From: Ovis canadensis
Lineage: Eukaryota > Chordata > Mammalia > Artiodactyla > Bovidae
Length of the DNA: 64,000 nucleotides
Direction: 5' to 3'
NCBI RefSeq assembly: GCF_042477335.2
Contig: NC_091251.1
Location: forward strand, 91,961,501 to 92,025,500
The translations under genes and the position numbers were made by a program. Of the stretch, positions 1 through 10,979 are shown one piece after another. Each line of letters begins with the position of its first letter. The first letter of the stretch is position 1. The notes below the pieces were generated by a model. That model did not search any database. It was not told the DNA's origin and saw nothing but the letters and a program-made list of their open reading frames with translations.

Positions 1-205
1 CATCAGGGTCTTTTCCAGTGAGTCGGCTCTTCACATCAGGTGGCCTAAGTATTGGAGTTTCAGCTGCAGCATCAGTCTTTCCAATGAATATTCAGGGTTG
101 ATTTCCTTTAGGATTGACTGGTTTGATCTCCTTGCAGTCCAAGGGACTCTCAAGAGTCTTCTCCAGCACCACAGTTCAAAAGCATCAATTCTTTGGCACT
201 CAGTG
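1..205 (-). mobile_element. BovB LINE 3' fragment
   Basis: The reverse strand encodes the C-terminal end of the BovB (RTE-clade) polyprotein, with recognisable short motifs such as FELWCWRRLLRVPW and SNQSILKEI. The element runs off the left edge of the window. The visible part is degenerate and non-functional. Confidence 0.9.
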
Positions 206-324
206 AAGATTGAGTACCTGGCCCTAAATATTTGTTGGATCAAATTATTTCAAGAGAAACCCATTGTAAGAAGTTGGTGAGTCTCTCTTTGGTTTCCAAT
301 TTGGGGGCTCCTAGAGCAGAGGTA

Positions 325-530
325 AGATTACGGCCTTTGGAGCCAGATGGATCTGATTTCAAATCTTGGCTCCACCCCTCAAGAGTAATGCAAACTTGAG
401 GCAATCACCCAGCACCTCTGAGCCTCAGTTTCCTTTTCTGAAGATGGTTATAGTAGCCCCATAGGACTATGGGGTGAATCGACATAACATTGGAAAAGTA
501 TTTTCAACATGTACAACAAATGGTGCACCA
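325..530 (+). mobile_element. MIR SINE
   Basis: This matches the MIR layout in order: a GGAGCCAGA-type head, a gap, then CTCTGAGCCTCAGTTTCC and a short tail. It is heavily diverged, as expected for a mammal-wide SINE. Confidence 0.8.
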
Positions 531-1284
531 CTGTCATCGTGGTCTCAGCCATCATCATTATCCTGATGCTGAAACCCTTCCTAATTGGGACTGGGGCTGG
601 TCTAAGGCTTGGCAGTACCATGGGGGTGAGTGATGAGAGTGCAGACTTCTATTGCAAAATACTTTCCCCCCACTAATCACACGTAAGGAGGGGTGAGCCA
701 AGCCCTGTGTTGTTGCCTCTATGTCTCTCCTCACTTACTTTTAAAACTTGCACTTGGTTGCCAGTCACACAGTTATGAAGATGCAGAAGGACCCCAAATT
801 CCACACTGCGTTTGTTCCCTCAAGTTTGGACGGATGGGGCAGAAGGTCCTGAGTGGTATTTGGGTCATTATCACCTTGACAATAAATCTGATTCCTCTTC
901 AAACCAGAACACATTTCTGTGCAAAGCCAGGGTAAATGCCATCCCTTCAAAGAAGCCAAATGGATGAGTCAGAAGCAGACAAATCTGGGCTATTTTTCAG
1001 TGTCCTTGGGAGGTGATGAGTGGACACACCCTCATTCCTTACCGACCACCAAGCGCTGGTCTCAGGTGTGGGCCGAGGAGATGGCCTGTTCCGGGCACTC
1101 AGCCTGTCAGTCCGCATTTGGACTGAGTGGCTTTTGTGGGATGTGGCAGCATCTCCCTACTCAGTCCCTTATTTAGCCATTCACCCTGTGTTCAGCTGCA
1201 CTGTGTGGCGAGATACGTCTTTTTACATGCACACAGGGAAACACACACTCCATATACAAACAGTAGTCACTCCCTGCTTTTGGA

Positions 1285-1375
1285 GACTTGGAAATAGCAT
1301 GGGTTTTGGAATTATCTAGACCTCAACATCAAGTACTAGCTTTGCCATGTAGTAGCTTTGTGACCCAGAGCAAAA
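1285..1375 (+). mobile_element. MIR fragment
   Basis: Only the MIR core is recognisable (tagctttgccatgtagtagc followed by ttgtgaccc). The 3' part is missing or too diverged to see. Confidence 0.5.
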
Positions 1376-2580
1376 GACCTGGGTTCCCTAGAAGTGGAAT
1401 GTAGTTCCACCTGTGTGAACACTTTATACATCCAAAGGAGCTCTCCTTATTTCTCCTGGCAGGAGAGGTGGGGTTGACTAAGGGTTCCCAGGGAGAACAA
1501 AAGGGGAGGGAAAGGGGATAAATAGAGAACTACTGGGCATGGAGAGTGGGGGCAAAAGTGAAGAATCACTCCCCTGAGCAAAACCCCCGTGTTATGGCCC
1601 ACCCCATGAGGCTGGGGTCAGGGGCCAATGGGCACTCAGTGCTACCCACACGAGACAGCACGGCCCTTCAAGGTGTGCAGACCCCAGGGCATGGCATTAC
1701 CTGGGCTGAGCTCTCGAGCAGGGTGTGCTCACCGGCAGCAAGTGGAGTGCAGAGCAGAGAAAGACTCTGTCTATGGAGACACCAGAGAGTCAAAGAACTG
1801 TATTGATAAGAGAATTGCAGTGGTTGACAAAGGGGGGGCCCCCACACTGTCCTCTGGACAGCCGGAGGAGAAGAATAGAACTTCTATTTGCAGTCTTCCT
1901 AAAAACAAGAAACACAAGTCCTCATTAATGTTTACTCACAGAGTGGCTCTTATTCCCTCCATCGGTCCATCCATCAGATGCTGTGTGCCATGCCGACTGT
2001 GTGAGAGGAAATCTGTGCATTAGGAGGGGGTGCCCTCACCCTATTCTGTATTTCCAGCATACTGGGATATATTATAGTATACTTGCGCCTGTTAACAATC
2101 ATGTACAAAGTGTATCATTTAGCTTGAACTAATATCTACCCTCACAAAGTAGACAGGCAGCCATAGAAGATTCCTGCAAAAAAAAAAAACAAAAACCTAT
2201 TTTAAAGATAATATTATTAATCCAACATTGTTTTGCAAGCAAAGGCAAACAATGACAATGGCTGAGTTGAGACTTCTCTAGTTTTTCTTATAAATTCCCC
2301 CTTTCAACCACATTATGAGGTTAAAAACAATGGTCTGGCAAGAAATCAGCGACAAAAACAAATGGAAATTATCTTAAGTCTACTGGAAAAATGGATTTAC
2401 GGCAACACTCCATGAAGAGTCTTATCCTAAGTAAATATTTGGCCTTGAAATATTAGTGAGTGATAAATTGAAGCCATCATGGTTAATAAAACAAAAAACC
2501 CCCTCTGATTTCATGTTTATTTTATCCTTAAAATAATTTCTATATGTTGCATTCAGAACATATCAGCACAAATAATACAG

Positions 2581-2773
2581 CATGACAGTAAAGCGTCTGC
2601 CTGCAATGCGGGAGACCGGGTTCGATCCCTGGGTTGGGAAGATCCTCTGGAGAAGGAAATGGCAACCCACTCCAGTATTCTTGCCTGGAAAATCCCATGG
2701 ATGGAGCCTGGTAGGCTACAGTCCATGGGGTCACAAAGAGTTGGACACGACTGAGCGACTTCACTTCACTTCA
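2581..2773 (+). mobile_element. Bov-tA SINE, 5' truncated
   Basis: The tRNA-derived head begins inside the promoter (taaagcgtctgcctgcaatg), retains a B-box-like ggttcgatccc, and continues into the BovB-derived body ending in gactgagcgacttcacttca. The first roughly 20 bases of the consensus head are absent. Confidence 0.9.
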
Positions 2774-3424
2774 GACATACGTGCAGTGAGAATGAATGCT
2801 CAAAATGTTTTTACTGGTAGAGGTATACAATAAAAGAGTTTGAATCTCACCTGTCCAGACTGCCCTTCTGGTTGTATAGATGAGGTAATTGAGGGGAAAG
2901 AAGTCAAGCCATGTGTTCAAAGTGAGTAGTCTTGGCACCATGCAGGTACTGGGACTCAGGTGAGTGCCTGTGTAGAACATTTTAGCTGTTTGGATTGTTG
3001 TTGTTGTTGCTAAGGATTTAGCACCTGAACAACTATGCAATCATGGGAAACACTGTAGGGTGTTTTTCCCTCTCTGTAGTCCAGCTTTATCTATAAAACA
3101 TGAGGTGGTGGTACCACTGCCCAGATTGTGTCCAGAGAATGTCTGTCACCTCAAGAATCAGGACCTTTAACAGTAACCCTTGCGCACTCATAACCAATAT
3201 ACCAATTATATTTAATTTGCATCTATTAAAAACTTTGAGTGCTGTTTTCCTGGAACTCTTGGTGGATAGCGTATATTTTAGAATGCAATAAAATCAAATT
3301 TCTTTAGCTGCATTCCATTCACCAAGTATTTGGATATAGTCCATTCATCAAGGTTTTGAGTGATGGGACTGCTCTCTTCCCTCCTTTAGGGAAGAAAGAG
3401 AAAATCTGAGCTCTCAAAAAGGTG

Positions 3425-3600
3425 CTGGGTGCTGAGAGGAAGAGGCTGCTGGGAGTGAGCTGGAAGGAAAGGAAGAAAGGGAGGTCTGGATGGGAGCAAA
3501 TTGTGGAGGAAGTCAGAAGAGTGTGTCTAGGGAGAAAGAGCTAAGCAGGAGAAGGAGCAAGGTGGAGACGGAGGGGGAGGTATGGGGAGGGGGACCCCGG
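3425..3600 (+). repeat. purine-rich low-complexity tract
   Basis: About 175 bases consist largely of G and A, with many aggaa and ggag words and few pyrimidine runs. This could be a decayed GA microsatellite. No coding sense was found. Confidence 0.5.
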
Positions 3601-3891
3601 GGTGGAAGGGCCCTGGGCTTGACTACACTCCCTGCTTCTATTAATCCAATTAAAGTGTTGAAAAATCAGATCACATGGGAAGCTTTTAACATGAATTTTT
3701 CATTATGTCATGGGAGGGAATGTATGGAGGAGGGGAGTAGGAAGCAGCAAAAGTCATCCTGTGGGAATGGGAGGTCCCCTCGTCCATCTTCTCCAGGACA
3801 CACATGCTTGTGTGACACTGGGTCTATGCTGGCTTCTGCTCTGGGGAGCATTGGAAACTCTATCCTCCTCCCTCAAGTACCTTCTGCCCTC

Positions 3892-4148
3892 TTTTTTTTT
3901 TTAATATAATTTATTTATCTTTGGCTGTGCTGGGTCTTTGTTATCCTGTGTGGGCTTTCTCTAGTTGCCATGAGTGGGGACTACTCTCTAGTTTCCCAAG
4001 AAGGGCTCTAGGAGGCGCAGGCTCCAGTAATTGTGGCACTCCAGCTTCATTGCTCTGAGGCATGTGGAATCTTCCAGAAAGAGGGATCAAACCCGTGTCT
4101 CCTGCATTGGCAGGTGGACTCTTAACCACTGGACCACGAGGGAAGTCC
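3892..4148 (-). mobile_element. CHR-2-type SINE
   Basis: A poly-T start (the A-tail on the reverse strand) is followed by the ggctgtgctgggtctttgtt body and ends in the tRNA-Glu-like head (ttaaccactggaccacgagg, gaagtcc) typical of cetartiodactyl CHR SINEs. Flanks share an imperfect acYttctgc duplication. Confidence 0.9.
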
Positions 4149-4844
4149 ACTTTCTGCATTCTTTTTATTTCCTGTTTATTTTCTGACCACCCCATTTTCC
4201 AGGTAGAGTGCTTGGCAGACAGGGTATTGGCATTACCAGCGAGGACACTGGGTCCCAAATGCAAAGGAGAAAGGACTAAGATACCAATGCCTGAGTCCAT
4301 ACGTGGAACTTCCATGTGCTTCAGAATTTGGTGCAACAAGAGTAACTCAGGAACCCCAAGCACTCAAAAACGTCCCTTCTGATCCTGGGATAGCATCACA
4401 GGAAACAGGGAAGGTTCCCTCACGTGGGAAAGGCAGCTCTCCCTTCCCTCATCAGTGTCCCTTCCATACTTTTTCCAGGCGACTAAAAAACTGTGTCCAG
4501 GCTATACCTGATGCCTGGTCTCCTGCTAGCTTGTCCGGCTCCAGCCCTGAGCTTGTAGCATCCTGCTGGGTGAGACAGACAAGGACCCAGTGAGAAGACA
4601 CGGATTGTCCTGCGCAGGACCAAGGAAAGAACTTCTAGTCTTGGTTCGCAGCCTCCCTGGTTGGAGAGCAGGCAGGACCAAGCCGGGCAGTGGTCCCAGG
4701 TCTGTCTGGTGAGCTGGTAGAGCCGGATGAAAACAGACTTGCCTCCTTTCGGTTCCGCCTCCGATCCCGGATTTCCTTCCAAAGTAAGCTTGTTGCATGA
4801 TAAATAAATTTGGTAAATTAAAAAAAAGTGACATCTGGTCACCT

Positions 4845-5085
4845 TCCCGGCCTGCGCCCTCCTGGGTCTGATGGGCGGGGCGGTGCGGGGATGGAGCAGG
4901 GGCGTGGCTGGGATGAGCGCGATCCGGGTTGGCCGGGTGGGCTCTTCTTGAACTCCCGGCTCCAGGCTCCGCTCGCCTTCTTGGAGGTGGGGGTGGGGGC
5001 GCCCCCCCACCCCGCCCCTCGCGGCCGCCTGGGGTTTAATCTCCGCCAGGCCTCCACACCGCCGAGCCTGCTGGTGTGTGGTCTT
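4845..5085. promoter_or_regulatory. small orphan CpG-rich patch
   Basis: About 240 bases contain roughly 20 CpG dinucleotides, several GGGCGG/CCGCCC words and a near-palindromic G/C block around 4985-5015 (gggggtgggggc facing gcccccccacccc). The flanks are ordinary AT-balanced sequence and I see no repeat family. The patch lies about 18 kb upstream of SMOC1 exon 1. It could be a promoter of an unannotated non-coding RNA, an enhancer-type CpG island, or GC-biased drift. No ORF inside resembles a known protein. Confidence 0.5.
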
Positions 5086-5776
5086 TCACACTGAAGGGCC
5101 CCTGCAGCTGGAACTAGTGAGGAGGGAAGAGGGGGACCGCCGGCTTAAAACCCTGGCACTTCTCAAAACAAAACGAATGGCCTCCAGCTTTTAATCAGTT
5201 TAGGGCTGAGGTTGGGGAATTGCGTTTGGTTGGACATAGAGAGCCCGTTTTTACGTCTCTGCTGAAATGTCAGAGGATCTTCGACAGCCCTTTCTGCAAG
5301 TGGTTGCAGCAGCCTGGGCAGGAGGTGCTGGGGCTGATCCAAGCTGGGCCTTCGGGGAAGAGGCCAGACCCTGGGGCCCAGGGTGGCGCTTTAGCCTTTA
5401 TCGTGGGGGCCCCTCTTCTGCAGTGGCCCCTGGTACGGTGTTATCCCCTCTCCTGATCTCCGAAACCAGGAGAACCACAGCTTTGGGGACTGTGCCTGGC
5501 AGTTGCCTTCAGTTTTGACAGGTGGGCTGCTTCAAAAGTGGGGCTGTTACATTTAAGTTTTAAAAATGAGTTTCTGTGATAAGACTGTTAAGAGTTTGCT
5601 ATTTATAGGACCTCAGCTGTGAAAGAGTATATTTGTAAAGTGAAGAATCCTGTTCCATTCTCTGCTCTGGCACCCGCTGGGCTGTCCAGATTTTTAGATA
5701 CCAGGATATTCTAGGGTCTATAATCACGGTAAACTGACAGTGCAAAGTAGTGACGGATGAGTGGTACCGCTGGCCT

Positions 5777-5976
5777 AGGGTGGCTAGATTTAACAACTAA
5801 AAACACAGGAAGCCCAGCTGAATTTGAATGTCAGGTAAATGAATACATTTTTAGTATTAGGATGTCCCTTGCAATAAAATAGGGTTGTACAGTATTTGGA
5901 ACATAACTTATAAAAAATTATTTGTATTTTGTCTGATGTCCATTTAACAGGGCAGCCTATAGTTTTCTGGGAACCC
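5777..5976. mobile_element. palindromic MITE-like DNA element
   Basis: The two ends are imperfect inverted repeats: tagggtggctagatttaac and a further arm (cagctgaatttgaatgtcagg) face gtctgatgtccatttaacag and ttctgggaaccct. The inverted arms and AT-rich centre suggest a non-autonomous DNA transposon. A related copy lies at 33524-33760. I cannot name the family with certainty. Confidence 0.55.
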
Positions 5977-6337
5977 TGCTCTGGTCTTCTTTTGCATGAA
6001 GCCCTGAAAAGCTTTCTTTCTCCTGGTCTTTTCTAAGACCTCTTCCTTTCATCCCCTGGTCCTTTGGGGACTTAGGTCCCCCTGGGGCAGGACCCTCTTG
6101 TCTTTCTACCTTTGTGTCGGGTTGCAATTCCCTCATTCACCTCCTCCTTTTTCAGTCCTACTTGTTGGGTTGGTCAAGATTCAGCCGCTGGTTTGAGGAC
6201 TAAAGCCAATAATGGTGATAGCTGTAATTTAGTAATCCTGTACTATGCACCAGGCACTGTCAACTGGTTTACCAACATTAACTCATTTAGCCTCACAGTA
6301 AAACTGAAGGAAGGCGTTTGCGTGGGGAACAAAAAAT

Positions 6338-6372
6338 ACATACATACATACATACATATATATATATATACT
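6338..6372. repeat. (CATA)n/(TA)n microsatellite
   Basis: Tandem acat units pass into a run of alternating ta. It abuts the 5' end of a truncated SINE. Confidence 0.9.
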
Positions 6373-6374
6373 TT

Positions 6375-6510
6375 CCTCCTCCCCTGGAGGAGGGCATGGC
6401 AACCCACTCCAATATTCTTGCTGGGAGAATCCCAGGGACAGAGGAGTCTGGCGGGCTGCAGTCCATGGAGTCTCAAAGAGTGGGACACAACTGAGTCAAC
6501 TTAGCACTCA
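6375..6510 (+). mobile_element. Bov-tA/BovA SINE fragment
   Basis: Only the BovB-derived body is present, from ggaggagggcatggcaaccc to gggacacaactgag. The tRNA-like head is absent. Confidence 0.9.
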
Positions 6511-6838
6511 TATATATCATAAAATTTACCTTTTAAAAGAAATCAAGATATAATTGATCTACAGTATTATAATGGTTTCAGGTGCACAGCATATTGATTT
6601 GATATTTGTATATATTATGAAATGATCACACTGCAAGTCTAATTAACATTTTTCTTATGAGAACTTTTAACTCTCTTAGTAACTTTTGAATATACAGTAC
6701 ATTAACATATTATATTAACAATATATAATACATGAATATTAACTATAGTCACCATGCTGTACATTATATCCTCATAACATTAATTTTTTTATATCTGGAG
6801 GTTTTTAATCTTTTGACTCCACTGACCCATTTACTCTG

Positions 6839-7166
6839 GGCTTCCCTGGTAGTTCAGCTGGTGAAGAGTCCACCTGCAATGCAGGAGACCCCAGTTCGAT
6901 TCCTGGGTCAGGAAGATCCCCCGGAGAAGGGATAGGCTACCCACTCCAGTATTCTTGCGCTTCCCTGGTGGCTCAGACAGTAAAGAATCTGCCTGCAGTG
7001 TGGGATACCTGGGTCTGATCCCTGGGTTGGGAAGGTGCCCTGGAGGAGGGCATGGCAACACACTCCATTATTCTTGCCTGGAGAATCCATGGACAGAGGA
7101 GCCTGGTGGGCTACAGTCCATGGAGTAGCAAGAGTCAGACATGACTGAGCGACTAAGTATAGCATA
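6839..7166 (+). mobile_element. head-to-tail dimeric Bov-tA SINE
   Basis: A first unit with a tRNA head stops at ccactccagtattcttgc, about two-thirds through, and a second full unit begins directly with gcttccctggtggctcag, ending in gactgagcgactaag. The same junction recurs at 46952-47258, so this looks like a mobilised dimeric variant rather than two independent insertions. Confidence 0.8.
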
Positions 7167-7390
7167 GCCCAGGACCCAGGTACTCATTCCCAACCCCACA
7201 TTCTTGGCAACCACCAGCGTATTCTCTGTATCTATAAGCTTGGCTTTGTTGTTGTTATTGTTTTCTTTTAGATTCTGCATATAAGTGAAATCATATGATA
7301 TTTTGTCTTTTTTCTGCCTGACTTATTTCACTTAGCATAAAGCCCTCAAAGTCCTTCCAGGTTGTCCCCATATATCAAGATTTCATTCTT

Positions 7391-7698
7391 CTTTTTTTTT
7401 TTTAAATCCTTTATTTATTTATTTTTGACTGCTCTGGGTCTTCGTTGCTGCACTTGGGCCTCTCATTGCGGTGGCTTCTCTTGTTGTGGAGCACGGGGCT
7501 CCAGGGAGAGTAGGCTTCAGTAGTTGCAGCATGGGAGCTCAGTAGTTATGGCTCGTGGGCCCTCGAGCACAGTCTCGGGGTTTAGTTGCCCTGTGGCATG
7601 TGGACCATTGCCCTGGTCCAATCTCTGGACCAGGGATTGAACCTGTGTCTCTTGCATTGGCAGGCAGATTCTTAACCACTGGACCACCAGGGAAGTCC
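7391..7698 (-). mobile_element. CHR-2 SINE with 15-bp target-site duplication
   Basis: A poly-T start, a long CHR-2 body and the reversed tRNA-Glu head (ggaccaccagggaagtcc) are all present. It is bracketed by a perfect duplication, CAAGATTTCATTCTT, at 7376-7390 and 7699-7713, which fixes both ends. It inserted into the L1 3' region. Confidence 0.95.
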
Positions 7699-8439
7699 CA
7701 AGATTTCATTCTTTTCTATGACTGTATAATATTGCTTTATATATAAAATTTGCCCCTTTGACCATTTTTAGGCCTACAGTTCAGTTGCATTTAAGTATAT
7801 TCATTTTGTTGTACACCCATTACCATTACTCATCTCCAAAACGTTTTCATCTCCTCAAACTGAAACTCTGCACTCATTTAACAATAATTCCCCGTTTTTT
7901 CCCTTCCTCCAGTCCCTGGCAACAGTGGTTCCATTTTCCGTCCATGAATTTGACCAGTCTCGGTACCTCATGTGAGTGGAGTCATCTGGTATGTGTCCTT
8001 TTGTGTCCAGCTCATTTCACTTAGTACAATGTCTGCAAGATTTGCCTGTGTTGTAGCTTGTGTCAGAATCTCACCTTTTTAGAGTAGAATAATCTTCCAT
8101 TGTATGTACGTACCACATTTTGTTTTTCCATTCATCTGTTGATGGGCCGTGGGCTGCTCACATCTTCTGACTACTGTGAATAAGGCTACTCTGAACATAG
8201 GTGTACAAATATGTGTTCAAGTCCTTGCTTTCAATTTTTTGGGGTATATGCCCAGAAGGGCAATGGCTGGGTCATATGGTAATTCTGTGTTTAGCTTTTT
8301 AAGGAACCGCCATCCTGTTTTACACCACTGTGTAAACAGTACATTTGCATCCTTGTGCCTTTCTAGCAGCGATGATTTCTCCACATTTTTTGCCGATGCT
8401 TATTTTCTGTTTTTAATGTATTTTTATTTTTTTTAGAAT

Positions 8440-8640
8440 AATGGCCATCCTAATGGCTGTGAACAAGGAAGGCACTTTTAATTACAATTTCACAAATGAG
8501 GAATCTGAAACTCAGACAGGTGGAATGACTTCTCCGTGGTCAGCCAGCAAGTCACAGAGATGGAATTTGAACCAAGGTTTGTCTAACTCTCAAATTGGGA
8601 CTCTTAACTGTTATATTTCCTGCCTCTAATATGTGCCGTC
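8440..8640 (-). mobile_element. MIR SINE (reverse)
   Basis: Reverse MIR words appear in order: aaatgaggaatctgaaactc, a gtcacagag-type core, then ggaatttgaacc. Confidence 0.7.
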
Positions 8641-9414
8641 AAATACAAGTTTTTCTGTCTTTGCACAGATGTCTAATTGTGCAAGACATCTGGTAAAGGC
8701 ACAAGACTAGGAATTAACTATGTCCAAGGAGTTTTTATAGGTTCTTAATGAAAATACACCTCTCATATGGGAAAACAGTAATAGCAAATAATTTCTCCTT
8801 AATCTACATTTCATCCCAGTTAATTTTCAAATAATTTTTTCAAGTTGGCTGACCCATAGCCCTTTACCTCAATGTTATCTGACCATTTAAATGATCTATT
8901 TAATGGTGTGAGTGAGCATGGATTTTGACCTTAGGCGGAAGGGTGGAGAAGCCAGAAAATGGAAGTGTGGACCCTAACCTCGAGATATTTGTGGTCTACC
9001 AAAATAAAATATCAGAGAGATGTGCCCACCTGAGAGGCATTCTGCAGCAGCAGAGACGCAGGACCACAGGATGTGGTGGGCTCCTGGGAGGATGAAATTC
9101 GGAAGACTGAGGCCGATTGCGGTGACCTTGTGGACAGTCAGGGAGTGTTCCTGGCCGAAGGGCAGGCTGCCTCCATGGCTGGGTGCAAGGCCTGGTGTAA
9201 TTCCAGGCAGTTCATGATAGAGGAGGCTGTGGTAGCTCTCCAGACCCTTTCTGAGTGCCACTTTGTGCAGAGGCCACCGCCCCTGATTGCACCATTAGCT
9301 TTGGACCCAGGTCCCATGGAGATCACAAGGTTCCTGTCTCTGGTACCAGCCCAGCCTTTAGACTGCCTTGTAGGAAAAGCTCCACCTGGCTGTCCAGTTC
9401 TTCCAACACAGGCT
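8641..9414. other. unassigned sequence
   Basis: The segment from about 8930 to 9410 is moderately GC-rich and open for 136 codons on the plus strand (9073-9483). The translation resembles nothing I know and shows no splice or Kozak support. It may be an old LTR that I do not recognise. Confidence 0.4.
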
Positions 9415-9630
9415 AGTGGTGATGAACACAGGCTTTGGGGTCAGAGGTGGTCAGGTTGGAAAGCAGTTCTACTGAGGCTGTAGCAGGAAAGTGTCTCAGC
9501 CTCTGAGTTTCAGTTCCGTCTTCTGAAATGTGGGAATTATATCAGGGGTAGTAAGGTTGCATGAAGATGAAATAAGATATTTGTAAAGTGCTTGGTATAT
9601 GGCAAATAATAAATAGAAGCCATTAAAATG
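9415..9630 (+). mobile_element. MIR SINE
   Basis: The block runs from aacacaggctttggggtcag through gagtttcagttccgtcttct to a tail with tgtaaagtgcttgg, following the MIR consensus along most of its length. Confidence 0.75.
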
Positions 9631-9632
9631 CA

Positions 9633-9902
9633 TATATGGGACTCAATGGTTAAGAATCCACCTACCAAGGCAGGGGACATGGGTTTGATCCCTGGTCCAG
9701 GAAGATTCCACATGCTGTGCGGCAACTAAGCCCATGTGCCACAACTGCTGAGCCCACTCTCTAGAGCCTGTGAACTGAAACTGCTGAAGCCCACGAGCCC
9801 TAGGGCCCATGCTCTGTAACAAGAGAAGCCGTGGCAATGAGAAGTCCGAGTGCAACAACAAAGAGCCAGTGCAGCCAAAAATGGATAATAAGGAAAAAAA
9901 TG
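9633..9902 (+). mobile_element. CHR-2-type SINE
   Basis: A tRNA-Glu-like head (aatggttaagaatccaccta, ggtttgatccc) is followed by the CHR-2 body and an A-rich tail. Imperfect flanking duplications resembling aaatgcatata are visible. Confidence 0.85.
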
Positions 9903-10080
9903 CACATACATGTAAAGTGGAAAAACCCACTAGGTTGATGCTTATTTCTTCTTGTGGTTGGACAGTTTTGTCACTCTAGCTACATCATCGCAGTTAACCT
10001 CAGTGGAAGGAAGAGGTCAACTGACTTGCGGAAGAAGAGAGAAGATAATCTAGGTGAGGCTGGAGGATGAACAGTCTGCT

Positions 10081-10278
10081 TTTTAAAAAAGTTTTTATAT
10101 TTATGTACTTACTTATTTGGCTTTGCCAGGTCTTAGTTGCAACATGTGGGATCTTTAGTTGCAGCATGTGAACTCTTAGTTGAGGCATGTGGGATCTAGT
10201 TCCCTGACTAGGGATCAAACCTGGGCCCCCTGCACTGGAAGCACGGGGTCTTAGCCACTGGGCCACGAGGCAAGTCCC
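10081..10278 (-). mobile_element. CHR-1-type SINE
   Basis: The reversed element starts with an AT-rich tail, has the aggcatgtgggatctagttc body, and ends in the head complement (cttagccactgggccacgag). Confidence 0.85.
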
Positions 10279-10630
10279 TGAATTGCGTCCTGATCTTGCC
10301 GCTGGTGCAGATGCTCAGATGGGCTGGTGGCTTCTCCCCACCCTAGCCGCATGGGATCCACAGGCCTCCTCTGAAACCTGAGCCCCGGGGCCCAGCTCTA
10401 CACATGTCCTAATTTTCTTACACAGCCCTCCCAGGGTGGGAGCATCTCCAGGAAGGTAGTGAGTTAGGAAGGCCCCAGCCATGCCACTGCTCAGATGTAG
10501 AACCAGGGTCCCTCTGCCTCTCCAGTGGCCAGATTCCTCTAAAGGAGCAAAACTGTTTATAGCACAAAAAAGGAGCTTGCTGTGCTCTTTTTTCCCCAGG
10601 ACGCCAAAGCCTACTGACCCCTCATTTACA

Positions 10631-10855
10631 TGACTTCCCTGGTGGTTCAGATGGTAAAGAATCTGCCTGCAATGCAGTAGACGCAGGTTCCATCCCTGGG
10701 TCAGGAAGATCCCCTGGAGAAAGGCATGGCAACCCACTCCAGTAGTCTTGCCTGGAGAATTCCATGGACAGAGGAGCCTGGCAGTCTACAGTCCACGGGG
10801 TCACAAAGAGTCAGACACGACTGAGCGACTAACACTTTCACTTTACTTTCACTTT
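10631..10855 (+). mobile_element. Bov-tA SINE, full length
   Basis: The complete head (gacttccctggtggttcag), B-box region, BovB-derived body and a short actttcactt repeat tail are present. Confidence 0.95.
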
Positions 10856-10979
10856 CAAAGGGACTGGAGTGACTTTTCTGGAACAAGGCTATCTGTTTTG
10901 AGATGGGTGTCTGTCCCTGCCTGCACCCCAAGCTAGCTGGCAGATTATTAAATACCTTGCTAAAGAAAATTAAAAACAC

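Larger units (their letters stand above)
6525..8430 (-). mobile_element. old L1 (L1M) 3' end, interrupted
   Basis: This is antisense to L1. The 3' UTR lies at the left (gtcaccatgctgtacattat) and the ORF2 tail at the right (tgtgaataaggctactctga, aggaaccgccatcctgtttt). Two SINE blocks (6839-7166 and 7391-7698) have inserted into it. No ORF2 frame is open. Confidence 0.85.

Noticed and set aside
2600..2650. tRNA-like head of Bov-tA as a tRNA gene
   Set aside because: It retains B-box-like sequence but belongs to a SINE. The same head recurs throughout the window with no intact cloverleaf and continues directly into the BovB-derived body.
4483..5010. 175-codon reverse-strand ORF over the orphan CpG patch
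   Set aside because: Composition follows the GC-rich DNA and no domain is visible. The CpG patch is reported instead.
9073..9483. 136-codon plus-strand ORF
   Set aside because: It runs from unassigned sequence into a MIR SINE, with no recognisable motif.
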